Assembly (NCBI GenBank): GCA_041521345.1
Contig: JBGOHB010000001.1
Reading direction: 5' to 3' (one strand)
DNA: 64,000 nucleotides
Source of the DNA: Virgibacillus_N oceani_A
GTDB taxonomy: Bacteria; Bacillota; Bacilli; Bacillales; Amphibacillaceae
Shown here one piece after another: positions 53,597 to 62,564 of the stretch. Made by a program: the position numbers and the translations under genes. Position 1 is the stretch's first letter, and every line of letters starts with the position of its first letter. Under the pieces are notes generated by a model, which made no database searches, was not told the DNA's origin, and saw nothing but the letters and a program-made list of their open reading frames with translations.

Positions 53597-53962
53597 ATGA
53601 GAATAGAAAATACAGGAATTGATGAAATTGTTATCGACCTGAAACCACTGGATCATATTACTGCTAAACATGCTTTTATCCGAGCTGGTCAATGGGATTA
53701 TGAGAGGGTTACGTACGACTATAGAGTTGATTCTAAAGAGAAAAATATTACATATTATATTCGAATCCAAGGCTATGCAGTGGAAGGTGACGTAGACCGT
53801 GGTGATGCAGTAATTAAAATCATTACTCCTCTACTGGGAAAGCATTATTATCCGCACGGAATTGAATACGGAGAAGATGAGAACTTCCCTGAGAACCTCA
53901 TTGAACGGGCAAATAATCTAGTGGTAAAACTAAAAGAAGAAATTGAGCAACATCAAAAGTAA
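53597..53962 (+). CDS. ylbA: YugN-like family protein (YlbA)
   Basis: A protein of 121 residues of the YugN/YlbA family: MRIENTGIDEIVIDLKPLDH, then RAGQWDYERVTYDYR and LLGKHYYPHGIEYG. There is no known function and no membrane segment. The ATG at 53597 is preceded by GAGGTGG at good spacing; an upstream GTG (53588) lies inside that site. It is divergent from ylbC and followed by a strong terminator. Confidence 0.86.
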   Translation: MRIENTGIDEIVIDLKPLDHITAKHAFIRAGQWDYERVTYDYRVDSKEKNITYYIRIQGYAVEGDVDRGDAVIKIITPLLGKHYYPHGIEYGEDENFPENLIERANNLVVKLKEEIEQHQK

Positions 53963-53973
53963 GAAGAACAGAC

Positions 53974-54009
53974 AAGCCAGCTGCATCTTTTAGACAGCTG
54001 GCTTTTTAG
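53974..54009 (+). terminator. Terminator of ylbA
   Basis: AAGCCAGCTG (53974-53983) pairs perfectly with CAGCTGGCTT (53995-54004), followed by TTT. It begins 11 bases after the ylbA stop. The following 260 bases up to the next gene show no other feature. Confidence 0.93.
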
Positions 54010-54265
54010 AAAAACTGGGTTACTGACAAAGGGATTATTACGAATGTATGCTTTACTTACTTAGAAGCCCGTTGGAGTTCAAATGTAGTCGCATGACTCT
54101 AGCCAAAAAAATAAATTTTCATCAGCGACGTGCTCTGAAAGATTTAAATTTCCAAATATGCTAAAATACCTTCTACTTTACATATTTATTCATATATATA
54201 TGCTACAATACAGTTTTTATTAATGTAACCTTCACTCTAAACTGGAAAGGGGCTACCATATTACT

Positions 54266-55324
54266 GTGTTTCGTTCAATTACAAAAAGACAATGGACGCT
54301 TATATTTCTTGCTATTATTCTTATTTTAGCTGCTGTTTTTATTTTGCCTATTTCCATACCCCTGATCTTGGCACTGATTACTGCCCTGATTCTTAACCCG
54401 CTTGTAAGATTAATACAGAATAAGGTGAAACTAAATAGAAAGCTATCTGTAATCATTGTTTTCACCCTATTTTTAGTGGTTGCAGCATTTATAGGGACCA
54501 CCGTCGTTTCAAAAGCAGTAACACAGGTTGTTAACTTAGTGGAAGACGTTCCTGTTTATGTTAATCAAATGAATGAAATTTTCCTGACGTGGGAAGAGCA
54601 ACTGCAAACTTTTACAGATGATTTGCCCGCTGAATTTGTGAATGAAGTAACTGAAGGCATCGAAACAAACCTGATTATGTTAGGTGAGACGTTAAGAGAA
54701 ACAATCACACTGGATAATATCGCTCAGATTTTTGCAAAAATTCCTGAGTATCTCATTAGCATTATCGTATACTTGATTGCATTATTCTTATTTATGCTGG
54801 AATTTCCAATTCTAAAATCAAAATTGTTTCAATTATTTACTAAAGAGACAGCTGAAAAAGTAACCTTCATGAATAAAAGATTAGCCAGTGTCTTCTTTGG
54901 CTTCTTTAAAGCTCAATTTTTAGTTTCAATGATTATATTTGTCGTAGCTTTGGCAGGACTTTTTATCATCATGCCAGAAGTAGCAATAATTATGGCACTT
55001 ATTATCTGGTTAATTGACTTAATCCCAATTATTGGATCCATTGCTATCTTAGGACCATGGGCGATATACGTATTATTGGCAGGAGACACTGTTTTAGGTA
55101 TCCAACTCTCTGTATTGGCCATTATATTACTTGCGATCAGGAGAACAATAGAGCCTAAAGTGATGGGAGAACAAATTGGTCTAAGTCCGCTTGCAACCCT
55201 AATTTCCATGTTTCTCGGGCTAAAGCTTTTGGGCATATGGGGGTTCATACTTGGTCCATTAATTGTAATCATAATCACTTCTGCAAAAGAAGTCGGCATA
55301 TTTAAATGGAATATAAAAATATAA
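54266..55324 (+). CDS. AI-2E family (PerM-like) transporter
   Basis: Membrane protein of 352 residues with about eight hydrophobic helices: two near the start (12-50), one near 62-84, a soluble stretch at 90-150, then helices near 163-190, 211-240, 243-268, 271-300 and 310-340. The pattern and motifs such as IDLIPIIGSIAILGPW, GLSPLATLISMFLGLKLLG and GFILGPLIVII are those of the AI-2E/UPF0118 family. Substrates are varied or unknown, and some members are cation antiporters. The start is GTG, with an AAAGGGG site spaced rather far (about 12 bases). Confidence 0.87.
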   Translation: MFRSITKRQWTLIFLAIILILAAVFILPISIPLILALITALILNPLVRLIQNKVKLNRKLSVIIVFTLFLVVAAFIGTTVVSKAVTQVVNLVEDVPVYVNQMNEIFLTWEEQLQTFTDDLPAEFVNEVTEGIETNLIMLGETLRETITLDNIAQIFAKIPEYLISIIVYLIALFLFMLEFPILKSKLFQLFTKETAEKVTFMNKRLASVFFGFFKAQFLVSMIIFVVALAGLFIIMPEVAIIMALIIWLIDLIPIIGSIAILGPWAIYVLLAGDTVLGIQLSVLAIILLAIRRTIEPKVMGEQIGLSPLATLISMFLGLKLLGIWGFILGPLIVIIITSAKEVGIFKWNIKI

Positions 55325-55357
55325 AAGGGTGGAAGCTGTAAGCTTTCACCCTTTTAT
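55323..55357. terminator. Bidirectional terminator between the AI-2E gene and the DUF420 gene
   Basis: AAAAGGGTGGAAGCT pairs with AGCTTTCACCCTTTT (one G-T pair, three-base loop), a 15-pair stem. It begins at the stop codon of the AI-2E gene and ends 4 bases from the stop of the DUF420 gene, so it serves both convergent genes. Confidence 0.9.
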
Positions 55358-55361
55358 CATT

Positions 55362-55817
55362 TCACGTTCCAAATATCGCCCTTATAAGGCTGGTTGTTTC
55401 CCCGCCATCATATAATACATACAATAGTAAATATACCATAATCCCTGTCAACGCAGTGAAAAACCAAATAATGCTTGTCACCGGTCCGATCTTTCTGTGT
55501 GTGGAAATTTTCCGCTTTAAAGCAAGTCTAAGTGTAACTAATCCAAAGACCGCACCAGTTGTCGCTAAAATTATATGAAAAATGAGGAAGATCGTGTAAA
55601 AAATCCCCAGCTCTTCCGGTCCTCCGAAACTCGTATTTCCTACGAAAATTGTTCTTGATACATAGATGATAAAAAATAATAATGCACTGACAGCAGCTGC
55701 CAGCATTGCTTTCCTGTGGGCGGTTCTTTTATCTTTTGCAATCAATCTCCACCCAATCGCTATTAGTATTGCACTTAAAAGTATAAAAAAGGTACTGATT
55801 GTCGGTAACAATTCCAT
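55362..55817 (-). CDS. DUF420-family membrane protein (YozB-like)
   Basis: A protein of 151 residues with four or five hydrophobic helices and conserved histidines in the helix ends (AHRKAMLAAAV, IFHIILATTGAVFG, THRKIGPVTSIIW). This is the DUF420 family, found next to cytochrome oxidase assembly genes, which suggests a role in oxidase or heme handling that is unproven. The ATG at 55817 (MELLPTISTFF) matches homologues; an earlier ATG at 55838 lacks a ribosome site. It is 160 bases from ctaG and in the same direction. Confidence 0.84.
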   Translation of the reverse strand: MELLPTISTFFILLSAILIAIGWRLIAKDKRTAHRKAMLAAAVSALLFFIIYVSRTIFVGNTSFGGPEELGIFYTIFLIFHIILATTGAVFGLVTLRLALKRKISTHRKIGPVTSIIWFFTALTGIMVYLLLYVLYDGGETTSLIRAIFGT

Positions 55818-55979
55818 GAAATACACTGGTCCTTTCATTAATCAAGGGCTTTATTTATATTTCAGAATTGCTCTGAAATAATAGAGAAGACCCATTTATC
55901 CTTTCCTGCTGTATCTGCTGAAATTAATTGGGCCTGCCCTGCCGGGTTCATATAAAGCTCCTCTGTATATATTGCTCTA

Positions 55980-56882
55980 TTAATAATTATGACTCTCTGC
56001 TGGGATAGGATCTACTTTTAGACTGTCTTTGTTAAACCATTTAAAGAAAACAATAGCTAAAATCACGCCATATGTGATCTCTTGCATAATTTTCATAATA
56101 ATACCACCAAGCTGCTGGTCTTCCAGCGTACTCATAGGTGAAAACATCTGTGGTCCGGAAATAGCTGGTGCTATACCATCTAATACATTTCCTGGCACAC
56201 ACAATGCCATTGCTTGCATCCATGCACCTTCAGAACTATAGGTTGCATAAAGTGGTGTATTGGAAAATATGATTAGCGCACAAGCCGGCGTAATTAAAAC
56301 CCCATTAGCAAATATATATAGTATTTTGACCAAAGGTTTCATTGTATCCATTTCTTTAATTGGCGATAAAACCGGCCACCATACAATAAATGCGGCTACT
56401 AAAATGGTTAATGATACGGATGTATGAACCAGCTGTGAAGTTTTTGTAAAATCATGAATCGCTGGGATATGATAAAGAGAAAACAATGAATTAAATAAAA
56501 GGATAGAAACTACCGGTTTTGTTAAAACACGTAATACAGGTTTAATAACCGGTGTATAAACAACTTTTTCCCAAATCCAAACCGGAATTCCTTTAATGAC
56601 CAGTATTGGAAATAACAGATAAAAAATCGCCATTTGTGCCATGTGGAAACTTAACATAATATGCGACAATAAATCAATTGGGGAACCTTTAACAATATAC
56701 AGCAAAACCAATGCTGTATAAACTAATATTTGCTGCTTAATGGTTGGCTTATCATCACCGCCAAATTTGTGCCGGAGTGGTCCTGTTACAAGAAAGTATA
56801 GTAGAGCCAGTCCTGCTACAAATAATAAGAAGTAAGGACTCCACAAGGCTCGGAACCCGAATACCTGTAATTCTAACCACAT
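55980..56882 (-). CDS. ctaG: Cytochrome c oxidase assembly factor CtaG (caa3 type)
   Basis: A polytopic membrane protein of 300 residues in the caa3_CtaG family, needed for active caa3 oxidase in B. subtilis, probably in CuB insertion. Helices are frequent (about seven). The conserved HIMLSFHMAQMAIFYLL region near 77, LFSLYHIPAIHDF near 135 and GVLITPACALIIFS near 195 include the family histidines. GGGAGG precedes the ATG. It is the last cta gene, 375 bases downstream of ctaF. Confidence 0.93.
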   Translation of the reverse strand: MWLELQVFGFRALWSPYFLLFVAGLALLYFLVTGPLRHKFGGDDKPTIKQQILVYTALVLLYIVKGSPIDLLSHIMLSFHMAQMAIFYLLFPILVIKGIPVWIWEKVVYTPVIKPVLRVLTKPVVSILLFNSLFSLYHIPAIHDFTKTSQLVHTSVSLTILVAAFIVWWPVLSPIKEMDTMKPLVKILYIFANGVLITPACALIIFSNTPLYATYSSEGAWMQAMALCVPGNVLDGIAPAISGPQMFSPMSTLEDQQLGGIIMKIMQEITYGVILAIVFFKWFNKDSLKVDPIPAESHNY

Positions 56883-57230
56883 CTTAAATCCTCCCGATGC
56901 ATCTCATTATTAGTGTTGATGCAGTGATATAACATTACGTTTAATACGAAGCAAGCTAATCATTTACCTTAGAAAACTTAGCTTATCACTAAATGTATTC
57001 TTAAGTGCGTACTTTGCTTTCTTAGAAACCCTTATGCTGTAAAATGCAATCCTTCGTGGCAAAAGTCTTCGTTACATTTTTGCAGTAAAGAAATACTTAG
57101 CAAAATACTATAGAATTATCTCTTCTTGCCTATCGATAAAATATTGTATCTATAATTATAACCGATTATTATTCAGTGTACTACTTTATATTGTGACAAT
57201 TTATAAACAAAGTGGCGGCGTAATCATGAA
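56883..57230. other. Spacer between ctaG and ctaF
   Basis: About 350 bases upstream of ctaG with no reading frame and no strong hairpin other than the ctaF terminator at its right end. It is A/T-rich and should contain the ctaG promoter, but I could not identify one with confidence. Confidence 0.5.
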
Positions 57231-57256
57231 AAAAGACTGGCTTAGCCAGTCTTTTC
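57231..57256 (-). terminator. Terminator of ctaCDEF
   Basis: AAAAGACTGGCT pairs with AGCCAGTCTTTT (57231-57242 and 57244-57255) as a perfect palindrome with a minimal loop, followed on the minus strand by TTCATG. It starts at the end of ctaF and closes the oxidase structural genes. Confidence 0.85.
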
Positions 57257-57258
57257 TC

Positions 57259-57582
57259 TTACCACCAGACGATCAAAACAAGTGCAGCAATCGTTAGCAA
57301 TGCCGCCCAGACACCTCCGTAAATCATGGCTGCCGGCATTTCATGTCCCTTATCCTTCATATGCATAAAGTAGTAGAATTGAAATCCTACTTGAACTAAA
57401 GCAAGAATTAGGATTAAAGGTACAATAAACATTTGATCCATTGCATCTGAGGCTACTGCTATAAATGCAATAATGGTAAATCCGATCATTAATGCAAAGG
57501 AAATTAACTGTTTTTTCATTTCATCTTTATTTTTTCGCTTTTGAAATGAATCAACATGATTGGTATTGGTGTTTTCGGTCAT
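57259..57582 (-). CDS. ctaF: Cytochrome c oxidase subunit IVB
   Basis: A small subunit of 107 residues with three hydrophobic helices (about 25-45, 50-68 and 83-105) and the FYYFMHMKDKG loop typical of bacterial COX4 subunits. It belongs to the caa3 oxidase. GGGTGGG precedes the ATG, which lies 3 bases after the ctaE stop. The gene is closed by a terminator immediately after its stop. Confidence 0.94.
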   Translation of the reverse strand: MTENTNTNHVDSFQKRKNKDEMKKQLISFALMIGFTIIAFIAVASDAMDQMFIVPLILILALVQVGFQFYYFMHMKDKGHEMPAAMIYGGVWAALLTIAALVLIVWW

Positions 57583-57585
57583 GAA

Positions 57586-58209
57586 TTAACCCACCCTTCC
57601 CATTAAATATACAACTGTAAAGATAAATACCCAAACTACATCAATAAAGTGCCAGTATAAACTGAACGTGTAGAATTTAGGCGCATTGTACAAATTTAAT
57701 CCTCTTTTTGCATTTCGGACCATTAAGGCAATTAGCCATGTAATACCAAAGAGAACGTGACCTCCGTGAAAGCCGACCAATGTATAAAATGCAGATCCAA
57801 AAGCTGAAGAACGAAACGTAAATTCATAGTCTATAATGTAATGGGCGAACTCGTAAATCTCCAGTGCCAAAAAGCTAATCCCCAGTAATCCAGTAATTCC
57901 CAGCCATAGCATCATCTTTTTAAAATCATTATTTTTCATATGATACATTGCATAAACACTGGTTAAAGAACTGGTAAGAAGGATCATTGTCATAGCAAAT
58001 ACAAGCCCCAGGCCGAATATATCAGTCGAAGCCGGCCCGCCTGCAGTTGAATTTCTTAATGCAAGATATGTCCCGAAGAAACTTGCAAAAAGAACTGTTT
58101 CCCCTCCTAGAAAGAACCATAAACCAAGAAATTTATTTCTGCCTTCAAGGGTGGCTTTTTCAGGTTCTTGCGGCATTGTCTCAGGATTTAAGGAATGATC
58201 GTGACTCAT
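57586..58209 (-). CDS. ctaE: Cytochrome c oxidase subunit III
   Basis: A 207-residue membrane subunit with about five helices. The conserved FWFFLGGE-like segment reads LGLWFFLGGETVLFASFFG, and GFHGGHVLFGITWL and YWHFIDVVWVFIFTVVYL are the subunit III signatures. A longer frame begins at 58263 inside ctaD. The ATG at 58209 (MSHDHSLN) has GGGAGG upstream and is the proper start, just one base after the ctaD stop. Part of ctaCDEF. Confidence 0.96.
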   Translation of the reverse strand: MSHDHSLNPETMPQEPEKATLEGRNKFLGLWFFLGGETVLFASFFGTYLALRNSTAGGPASTDIFGLGLVFAMTMILLTSSLTSVYAMYHMKNNDFKKMMLWLGITGLLGISFLALEIYEFAHYIIDYEFTFRSSAFGSAFYTLVGFHGGHVLFGITWLIALMVRNAKRGLNLYNAPKFYTFSLYWHFIDVVWVFIFTVVYLMGRVG

Positions 58210-58210
58210 A

Positions 58211-60067
58211 TTAGTCAGCCTCCCTTTCAAGTTCTTCTTTCGTAATATGATATCCATGGTCATCTTTCAGAGAACGGATCAGCATGGAAAGAAGCGCAAT
58301 TGCCATACCTGCAAATACAAGAATTAGGTATGCACTATGATCCACCTGGAAAATAAAACCGAACCCTGCGATTGTGAATCCAAGTGACATCATAAATGGC
58401 AGAACAGTTGAATTCGGCATATGAATATCACCTAATGGTTCTGCCGGCCTAATCTCCCCTTTTCCTTCCATTTTCTCTATCCACAATGGATCCAGTCCAC
58501 GGACGAGTGGCGTTTGCTTAAAGTTATAATGTGGCGGTGGTGAAGAAATCGCCCACTCCAGTGAACGTCCATCCCAAGGGTCAGCCGGTGCTTTTTCACC
58601 TTTAGACCATGAGTAGAAAATATTAATTAGGAATATCACTACAGCGATCCCCATTAGAAATGCTCCAATGGTACTAACCAGGTTCCCCATATCCAATCCT
58701 TGATCTTCTAGGAAGACCCAGTAACGACGCGGCATACCCATTAATCCAAGGAAATGCTGTACAAAGAATGTTAAATGGAAACCGGAGAAGAAAATCCAGA
58801 ATGTAATTTTCCCCATACCTTCGTGAAGTATTCTTCCAAACATTTTTGGCCACCAAAAATGCAAAGCAGCCAATATTCCAAATAACGTACCACCAACAAT
58901 TACGTAGTGGAAATGCGCCACAACAAAGTATGTGTCATGATACTGGTAATCAGCAACAGCTGAACCAAGCATAACACCTGTCATACCACCAATTGTAAAG
59001 GTCGGAATAAATCCGAGAGTCCAAAGCATAGCCGAGTTTATCGTTATACTTCCGCCCCACATAGTAGCTAGCCAGTTAAATATCTTAATACCGGTCGGTA
59101 CCGCGATCGCCATTGTAGCGATAGCAAATATGGAGTTCGCTACAGGACCGAGTCCAACTGTAAACATATGGTGAGCCCAGACCATAAATCCTAGAAAAGC
59201 AATTAATATAGTAGCAAACACCATGGCTGTATAACCAAATAATCTTTTCTTTGAAAGTGTTGAAGTTATATCACTAAATACACCGAAAGCCGGCAAAATT
59301 AGAATATAAACTTCGGGGTGACCGAATATCCAAAACAAATGCTGCCAGATAACGGAGTTACCACCGAGTGCTACATCGAAAAATGCTGAGTCGAACATTC
59401 TGTCAAACATTAATAGGAATAGACCGACAGTTAATGCTGGAAAAGCAAAAAGAATAAGCATACTAGTTACAAATGTAGCCCATGAAAATAGCGGCATACG
59501 CATGTAAGTCATACCAGGAGCACGCATGGTAACGATAGTTACCAGGAAGTTAATACCCCCCATTAATGTACCCGCACCCGATATTTGCAGTCCCAGGACG
59601 TAAAAATCGACCCCATGCCCGGGTGATTGCAGCGACAGCGGGGTATAAGAGGTCCACCCTGCATCAGGTGCTCCGCCCCCCATGAACCAACTGAAATTCA
59701 GTAGAATACCACCAAACATAAATAACCAGAAACCGAGTGAGTTTAAAAACGGAAATGCAACGTCACGTGCCCCAATTTGTAAAGGCATAATCGCGTTCAT
59801 TAAACCCAGAAGTAATGGCATGGCTGCCAGGAAAATCATTGTCACACCATGCATGGTAAACATTTCATTGTATAAACCCGCACTAATAAAATCATTTTCG
59901 GGTACGACTAATTGTAAACGAATAATCAATGCTTCCAAGCCACCAAGCAGGAAGAAAAAGCCGCCTCCAAATAAATAGAGGTGAGCTATTTTTTTATGAT
60001 CAACCGTAGTTATATAATCCCACAAGAAGGCTCCAAAGCCTTGTTTTTGAGTAGATGCTATACTCAA
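58211..60067 (-). CDS. ctaD: Cytochrome c oxidase subunit I (caa3 type)
   Basis: Catalytic subunit of 618 residues carrying heme a and the heme a3-CuB centre. Ligand motifs are TMHGVTMIF (heme a), WIFGHPEVYI (CuB His and the cross-linked Tyr), WAHHMF (CuB) and HFHYVIVGG (heme a3 and a). At least twelve hydrophobic helices are visible. It starts with TTG, with GGGAGG eight bases before. It follows ctaC by 50 bases. Heme A would have to be supplied although the adjacent ctaB is broken. Confidence 0.98.
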   Translation of the reverse strand: MSIASTQKQGFGAFLWDYITTVDHKKIAHLYLFGGGFFFLLGGLEALIIRLQLVVPENDFISAGLYNEMFTMHGVTMIFLAAMPLLLGLMNAIMPLQIGARDVAFPFLNSLGFWLFMFGGILLNFSWFMGGGAPDAGWTSYTPLSLQSPGHGVDFYVLGLQISGAGTLMGGINFLVTIVTMRAPGMTYMRMPLFSWATFVTSMLILFAFPALTVGLFLLMFDRMFDSAFFDVALGGNSVIWQHLFWIFGHPEVYILILPAFGVFSDITSTLSKKRLFGYTAMVFATILIAFLGFMVWAHHMFTVGLGPVANSIFAIATMAIAVPTGIKIFNWLATMWGGSITINSAMLWTLGFIPTFTIGGMTGVMLGSAVADYQYHDTYFVVAHFHYVIVGGTLFGILAALHFWWPKMFGRILHEGMGKITFWIFFSGFHLTFFVQHFLGLMGMPRRYWVFLEDQGLDMGNLVSTIGAFLMGIAVVIFLINIFYSWSKGEKAPADPWDGRSLEWAISSPPPHYNFKQTPLVRGLDPLWIEKMEGKGEIRPAEPLGDIHMPNSTVLPFMMSLGFTIAGFGFIFQVDHSAYLILVFAGMAIALLSMLIRSLKDDHGYHITKEELEREAD

Positions 60068-60117
60068 ATCCCAAACCTCCCTTTATCATCTTTCATCCAT
60101 TTGTATATATTCATCAT

Positions 60118-61173
60118 TTACATACCGCCTGCACTATCAGGAGTGATATCGGAATGATCGAGCTGCAATAAGTATTCTGCGATACTGTCAGCATCTTCTT
60201 CCGATAGAGCGGGGTAGGCATCTGTCATCAAGTTCCCAGGTTTAAGCGATTCAGGGTCCATCAGCCAGTCAACCAGATTTTCTTTCGTTGGCTCTAAATA
60301 ACCGGCAATGGTAGAGCGGTTGGCAAAGTTTGTCAGGTCAGGACCTACAGCTGAAGGTGAAGAACCGATGCCATGACAAGACATACAGTTATTCTCTTCA
60401 AACAATGCTTTTCCATCCTGAGCTACTGCCTCCTGTGGTTCTTCTTCAGGATCCACACTCTGCATATCACTTACCCACTGATCGTACTCTTCAGGACTTA
60501 CTGCGATAACTTTGAAATCCATTAATGAGTGTGATGGTCCGCATAGCTCGGCACATTTACCCCAGTAGACGCCTTCCTCATATGCTTCCAGATACATTGT
60601 ATTAACGTTCTCTGGGTTCACATCCATTTTACCAGAAATACTTGGTACCCAGAAAGAATGAATAACATCTCCGGAAAGCATGTGAATATAAACTCTTTCA
60701 CCTACAGGAATATACATATCCTGACTTGTAGTAATTTCTTCGTCATCATATTCAAAATGCCACCAATACTGGTTACCGGTAACATCAATATTAATGCCAT
60801 CACCCGAAGCGGATTCATCAGCTAGATCAAAGGTGGCAGCCACAGTGGGCACTGCAAGAATAAGCACTAAAATTATCGGAATTATTGTCCAGACAGTTTC
60901 CAGTGTTTTATTCCCCTCTACCTGTTTAGGTATGTAATCATCCTGTCCCTTCTTTTTACGGAAACGAATTAATACAATTGTGTAGACGAGCATTACAACA
61001 ATAAATACAAATAGCATCACTACTGTAGAAAGAATAATCAAATTCATTGACGATTCAGCACCGTACCCTTTTGGAACAAGTGCGGTTAAATTATCTCTTC
61101 CACATCCTGCCAGAACAAGTGCGAGCGTGCTTAAAAGAAATAAAGATTTGAATTTTCCCATCCAACCTTTCAT
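60118..61173 (-). CDS. ctaC: Cytochrome c oxidase subunit II with fused cytochrome c (caa3)
   Basis: A lipoprotein subunit of 351 residues. The signal peptide ends in LALVLAGC, with Cys24 as the lipidation site (processed by LspA). Two membrane helices follow (about 40-65 and 88-108). The CuA domain has the GKCAELCGPSHSLMDFKV ligand motif near 210. A C-terminal cytochrome c domain with CMSCH near 263 and a Met ligand in GNLMTDAYP defines the caa3 type. The ATG at 61173 follows GAGAGGT; the longer frame to 61239 has no signal-peptide logic. The ctaB remnant lies upstream. Confidence 0.97.
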   Translation of the reverse strand: MKGWMGKFKSLFLLSTLALVLAGCGRDNLTALVPKGYGAESSMNLIILSTVVMLFVFIVVMLVYTIVLIRFRKKKGQDDYIPKQVEGNKTLETVWTIIPIILVLILAVPTVAATFDLADESASGDGINIDVTGNQYWWHFEYDDEEITTSQDMYIPVGERVYIHMLSGDVIHSFWVPSISGKMDVNPENVNTMYLEAYEEGVYWGKCAELCGPSHSLMDFKVIAVSPEEYDQWVSDMQSVDPEEEPQEAVAQDGKALFEENNCMSCHGIGSSPSAVGPDLTNFANRSTIAGYLEPTKENLVDWLMDPESLKPGNLMTDAYPALSEEDADSIAEYLLQLDHSDITPDSAGGM

Positions 61174-61248
61174 GTTTATACCTCTCTTTCTCTTTGTTGA
61201 TTCCTTATATATTAATTCTATTAAGGACAATATTAACATAATACTTAA

Positions 61249-62117
61249 CTAGATAAACTCGCAGTCATTGCAATCATGGATAAAAATATGATTAATAAAT
61301 ATCATATTTGCCCATTTTAAATGATTTTTCATGAAAAATCCGCTAATTCCCAGGATTAGCCAGCCTGCGTTTAGTAATGAAATTAGTGATAAATGCTGAA
61401 CCAAGAGAACCTAAATGTAGTGGCAATGGCAGCAGGCATAATATAAATAGCTATTTGCCGTTTCGTCAGTTCAAACCCGCGCACTGCCGGAAACTTAGGA
61501 TTTCCCGCTCTTTTGTATTCATCCTTTTTCTTCATTGCTAATATTAGGAAGTGTGGGGTTTACCAAATAAACATCATTAAAATAAACGGAACAATATGAA
61601 AGCCCGTCTCTACAGCAGCCCATCCAATAAGTGGCGGAGAACTCCGGAAAAACTTCCAGTTGCTGTATTCAACGTATATCGCCTCTTTAACCACATGGTA
61701 TAGAGTACAATATAAACAAACCAACCCAAGAACGCGAATACTGCTGCTTGAACTGTGGTAAAAAGTAAGAGGATTAACCCGAGTACTGTGGTGCCTATGC
61801 CAAGTACTAACGCTGTATTCAGTGATATCCTGACTGTTACCGTAGGGCGCGTTTTCGTTCTCTTCATAACCGGATCAACGTCTGCACCATACCAGCTATT
61901 AACAAGACATCCTTCAATAATGAGAAGCGAAGTTCTTGCCATTCATTTTGTACAAGAAAATGTCCCATTTCGCTCCATAAAGAGGAGCCAGTGAAATATA
62001 GCGCCAGCCAAATCCAGTAAATCAAGGAAGTAAATTGGAATTTACGATCTCTATTTTAATATCACTACCAGCAGATACACCAACAATTCCCGCAGAAGGT
62101 GATTCCGCTTTGTCCAC
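61249..62117 (-). pseudogene. ctaB: Heme O synthase (protoheme IX farnesyltransferase), disrupted
   Basis: Pieces of CtaB occur in the right order but in different frames. The N-terminal piece starts at GTG 62117 (after GGGGGGGAG) and reaches IVNSNLLP, then TGA (62024-62022). FTGF and WLALYFTGSS follow in different frames. Then come DVDPVMKRTKTRPTVTVRIS and YTMWLKRRYTLNTATGSFSG in one frame (61610-61942), a shift to PPLIGWAAVETG, an in-frame TAA after LMMFIW, then TPHFLILAMKKKDEYKR and FELTKRQIAIYI, another stop, and finally NAGWLILGISGFFMKNHLKW in a third frame. The acceptor motif DxxxD is altered (NSWYGADVDPV instead of NNWYDRDIDPV). At least four frameshifts and two nonsense codons mean no functional enzyme is made. 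Confidence 0.95.
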
Positions 62118-62226
62118 TGTTTCTCCCCCCCTTTTCACCCCATATTCAAAGGAATTACATAGCGAACCTGCCAATCTGGTTGATATATTTCTATTATTAC
62201 CCTTAAACAAGCAAGCTATGAATTTA

Positions 62227-62255
62227 ATTGTAGCATGGGAATGAAATACATTCTA
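62227..62255 (-). promoter_or_regulatory. Possible promoter for the ctaB remnant and ctaCDEF
   Basis: Minus-strand TACAAT (62232-62227) lies 18 bases from TTAGAA, a weak SigA-like pair. It is about 110 bases upstream of the ctaB remnant's GTG. It would still be needed to drive ctaCDEF, because no better promoter was seen between the remnant and ctaC. Confidence 0.3.
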
Positions 62256-62271
62256 ATAAACCACACAGAGA

Positions 62272-62290
62272 TTGTGACTTTTTTGTGAAG
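62272..62290. promoter_or_regulatory. TTGTGA direct repeat (possible ResD site)
   Basis: TTGTGA (62272-62277) and TTGTGAAG (62283-62290) repeat with an 11-base period. ResD boxes in B. subtilis are described as TTTGTGAAT-like, often in tandem, and ResD activates ctaA and ctaB. The pair lies 40-60 bases upstream of the possible ctaB promoter, on the same face of the helix. Confidence 0.4.
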
Positions 62291-62439
62291 TGTATGACCG
62301 AGTTAGAAAATAAAAGATGGTCAGCTTTCCCTGCAATCACAGTAACACTGTGCAGTTTGGACATTTTCAATCTTTTTTTGCAAAGTGATGTATAGCACAG
62401 CAAAATCCCCTACATTATTTCTAGCAAACAAATGTCAAC

Positions 62440-62474
62440 ATTGCAAGCGTTTTTCACTTTTTACATAGTGAAAA
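62440..62474. promoter_or_regulatory. cre-like sequence and TTTTCACT inverted repeat upstream of ctaA
   Basis: TTGCAAGCGTTTTTCAC (62441-62457) resembles the CcpA cre pattern TGWAARCGYTWNCW with two deviations. It overlaps a perfect inverted repeat, TTTTCACT (62451-62458) and AGTGAAAA (62467-62474). CcpA control of cta genes is known in B. subtilis, so a site here is plausible but unproven. Confidence 0.4.
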
Positions 62475-62536
62475 TGGAATTTATTAACGAGACTGTAACA
62501 ATTCTGTGTCATTTATCACTTTTTTGGTCTATTTTA

Positions 62537-62564
62537 TTGCAATGTGAATGATATACATGATAAT
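62537..62564 (+). promoter_or_regulatory. Likely SigA promoter of ctaA
   Basis: TTGCAA (62537-62542) and GATAAT (62559-62564) are separated by 16 bases and lie 58 bases before the ctaA ATG. The -10 matches five of six consensus positions and the -35 four of six. Confidence 0.45.

Noticed and set aside
61610..61942. A short 110-residue protein as a genuine gene
   Set aside because: It is one internal piece of CtaB lacking both ends, flanked by other CtaB pieces in other frames, so it is part of the pseudogene.
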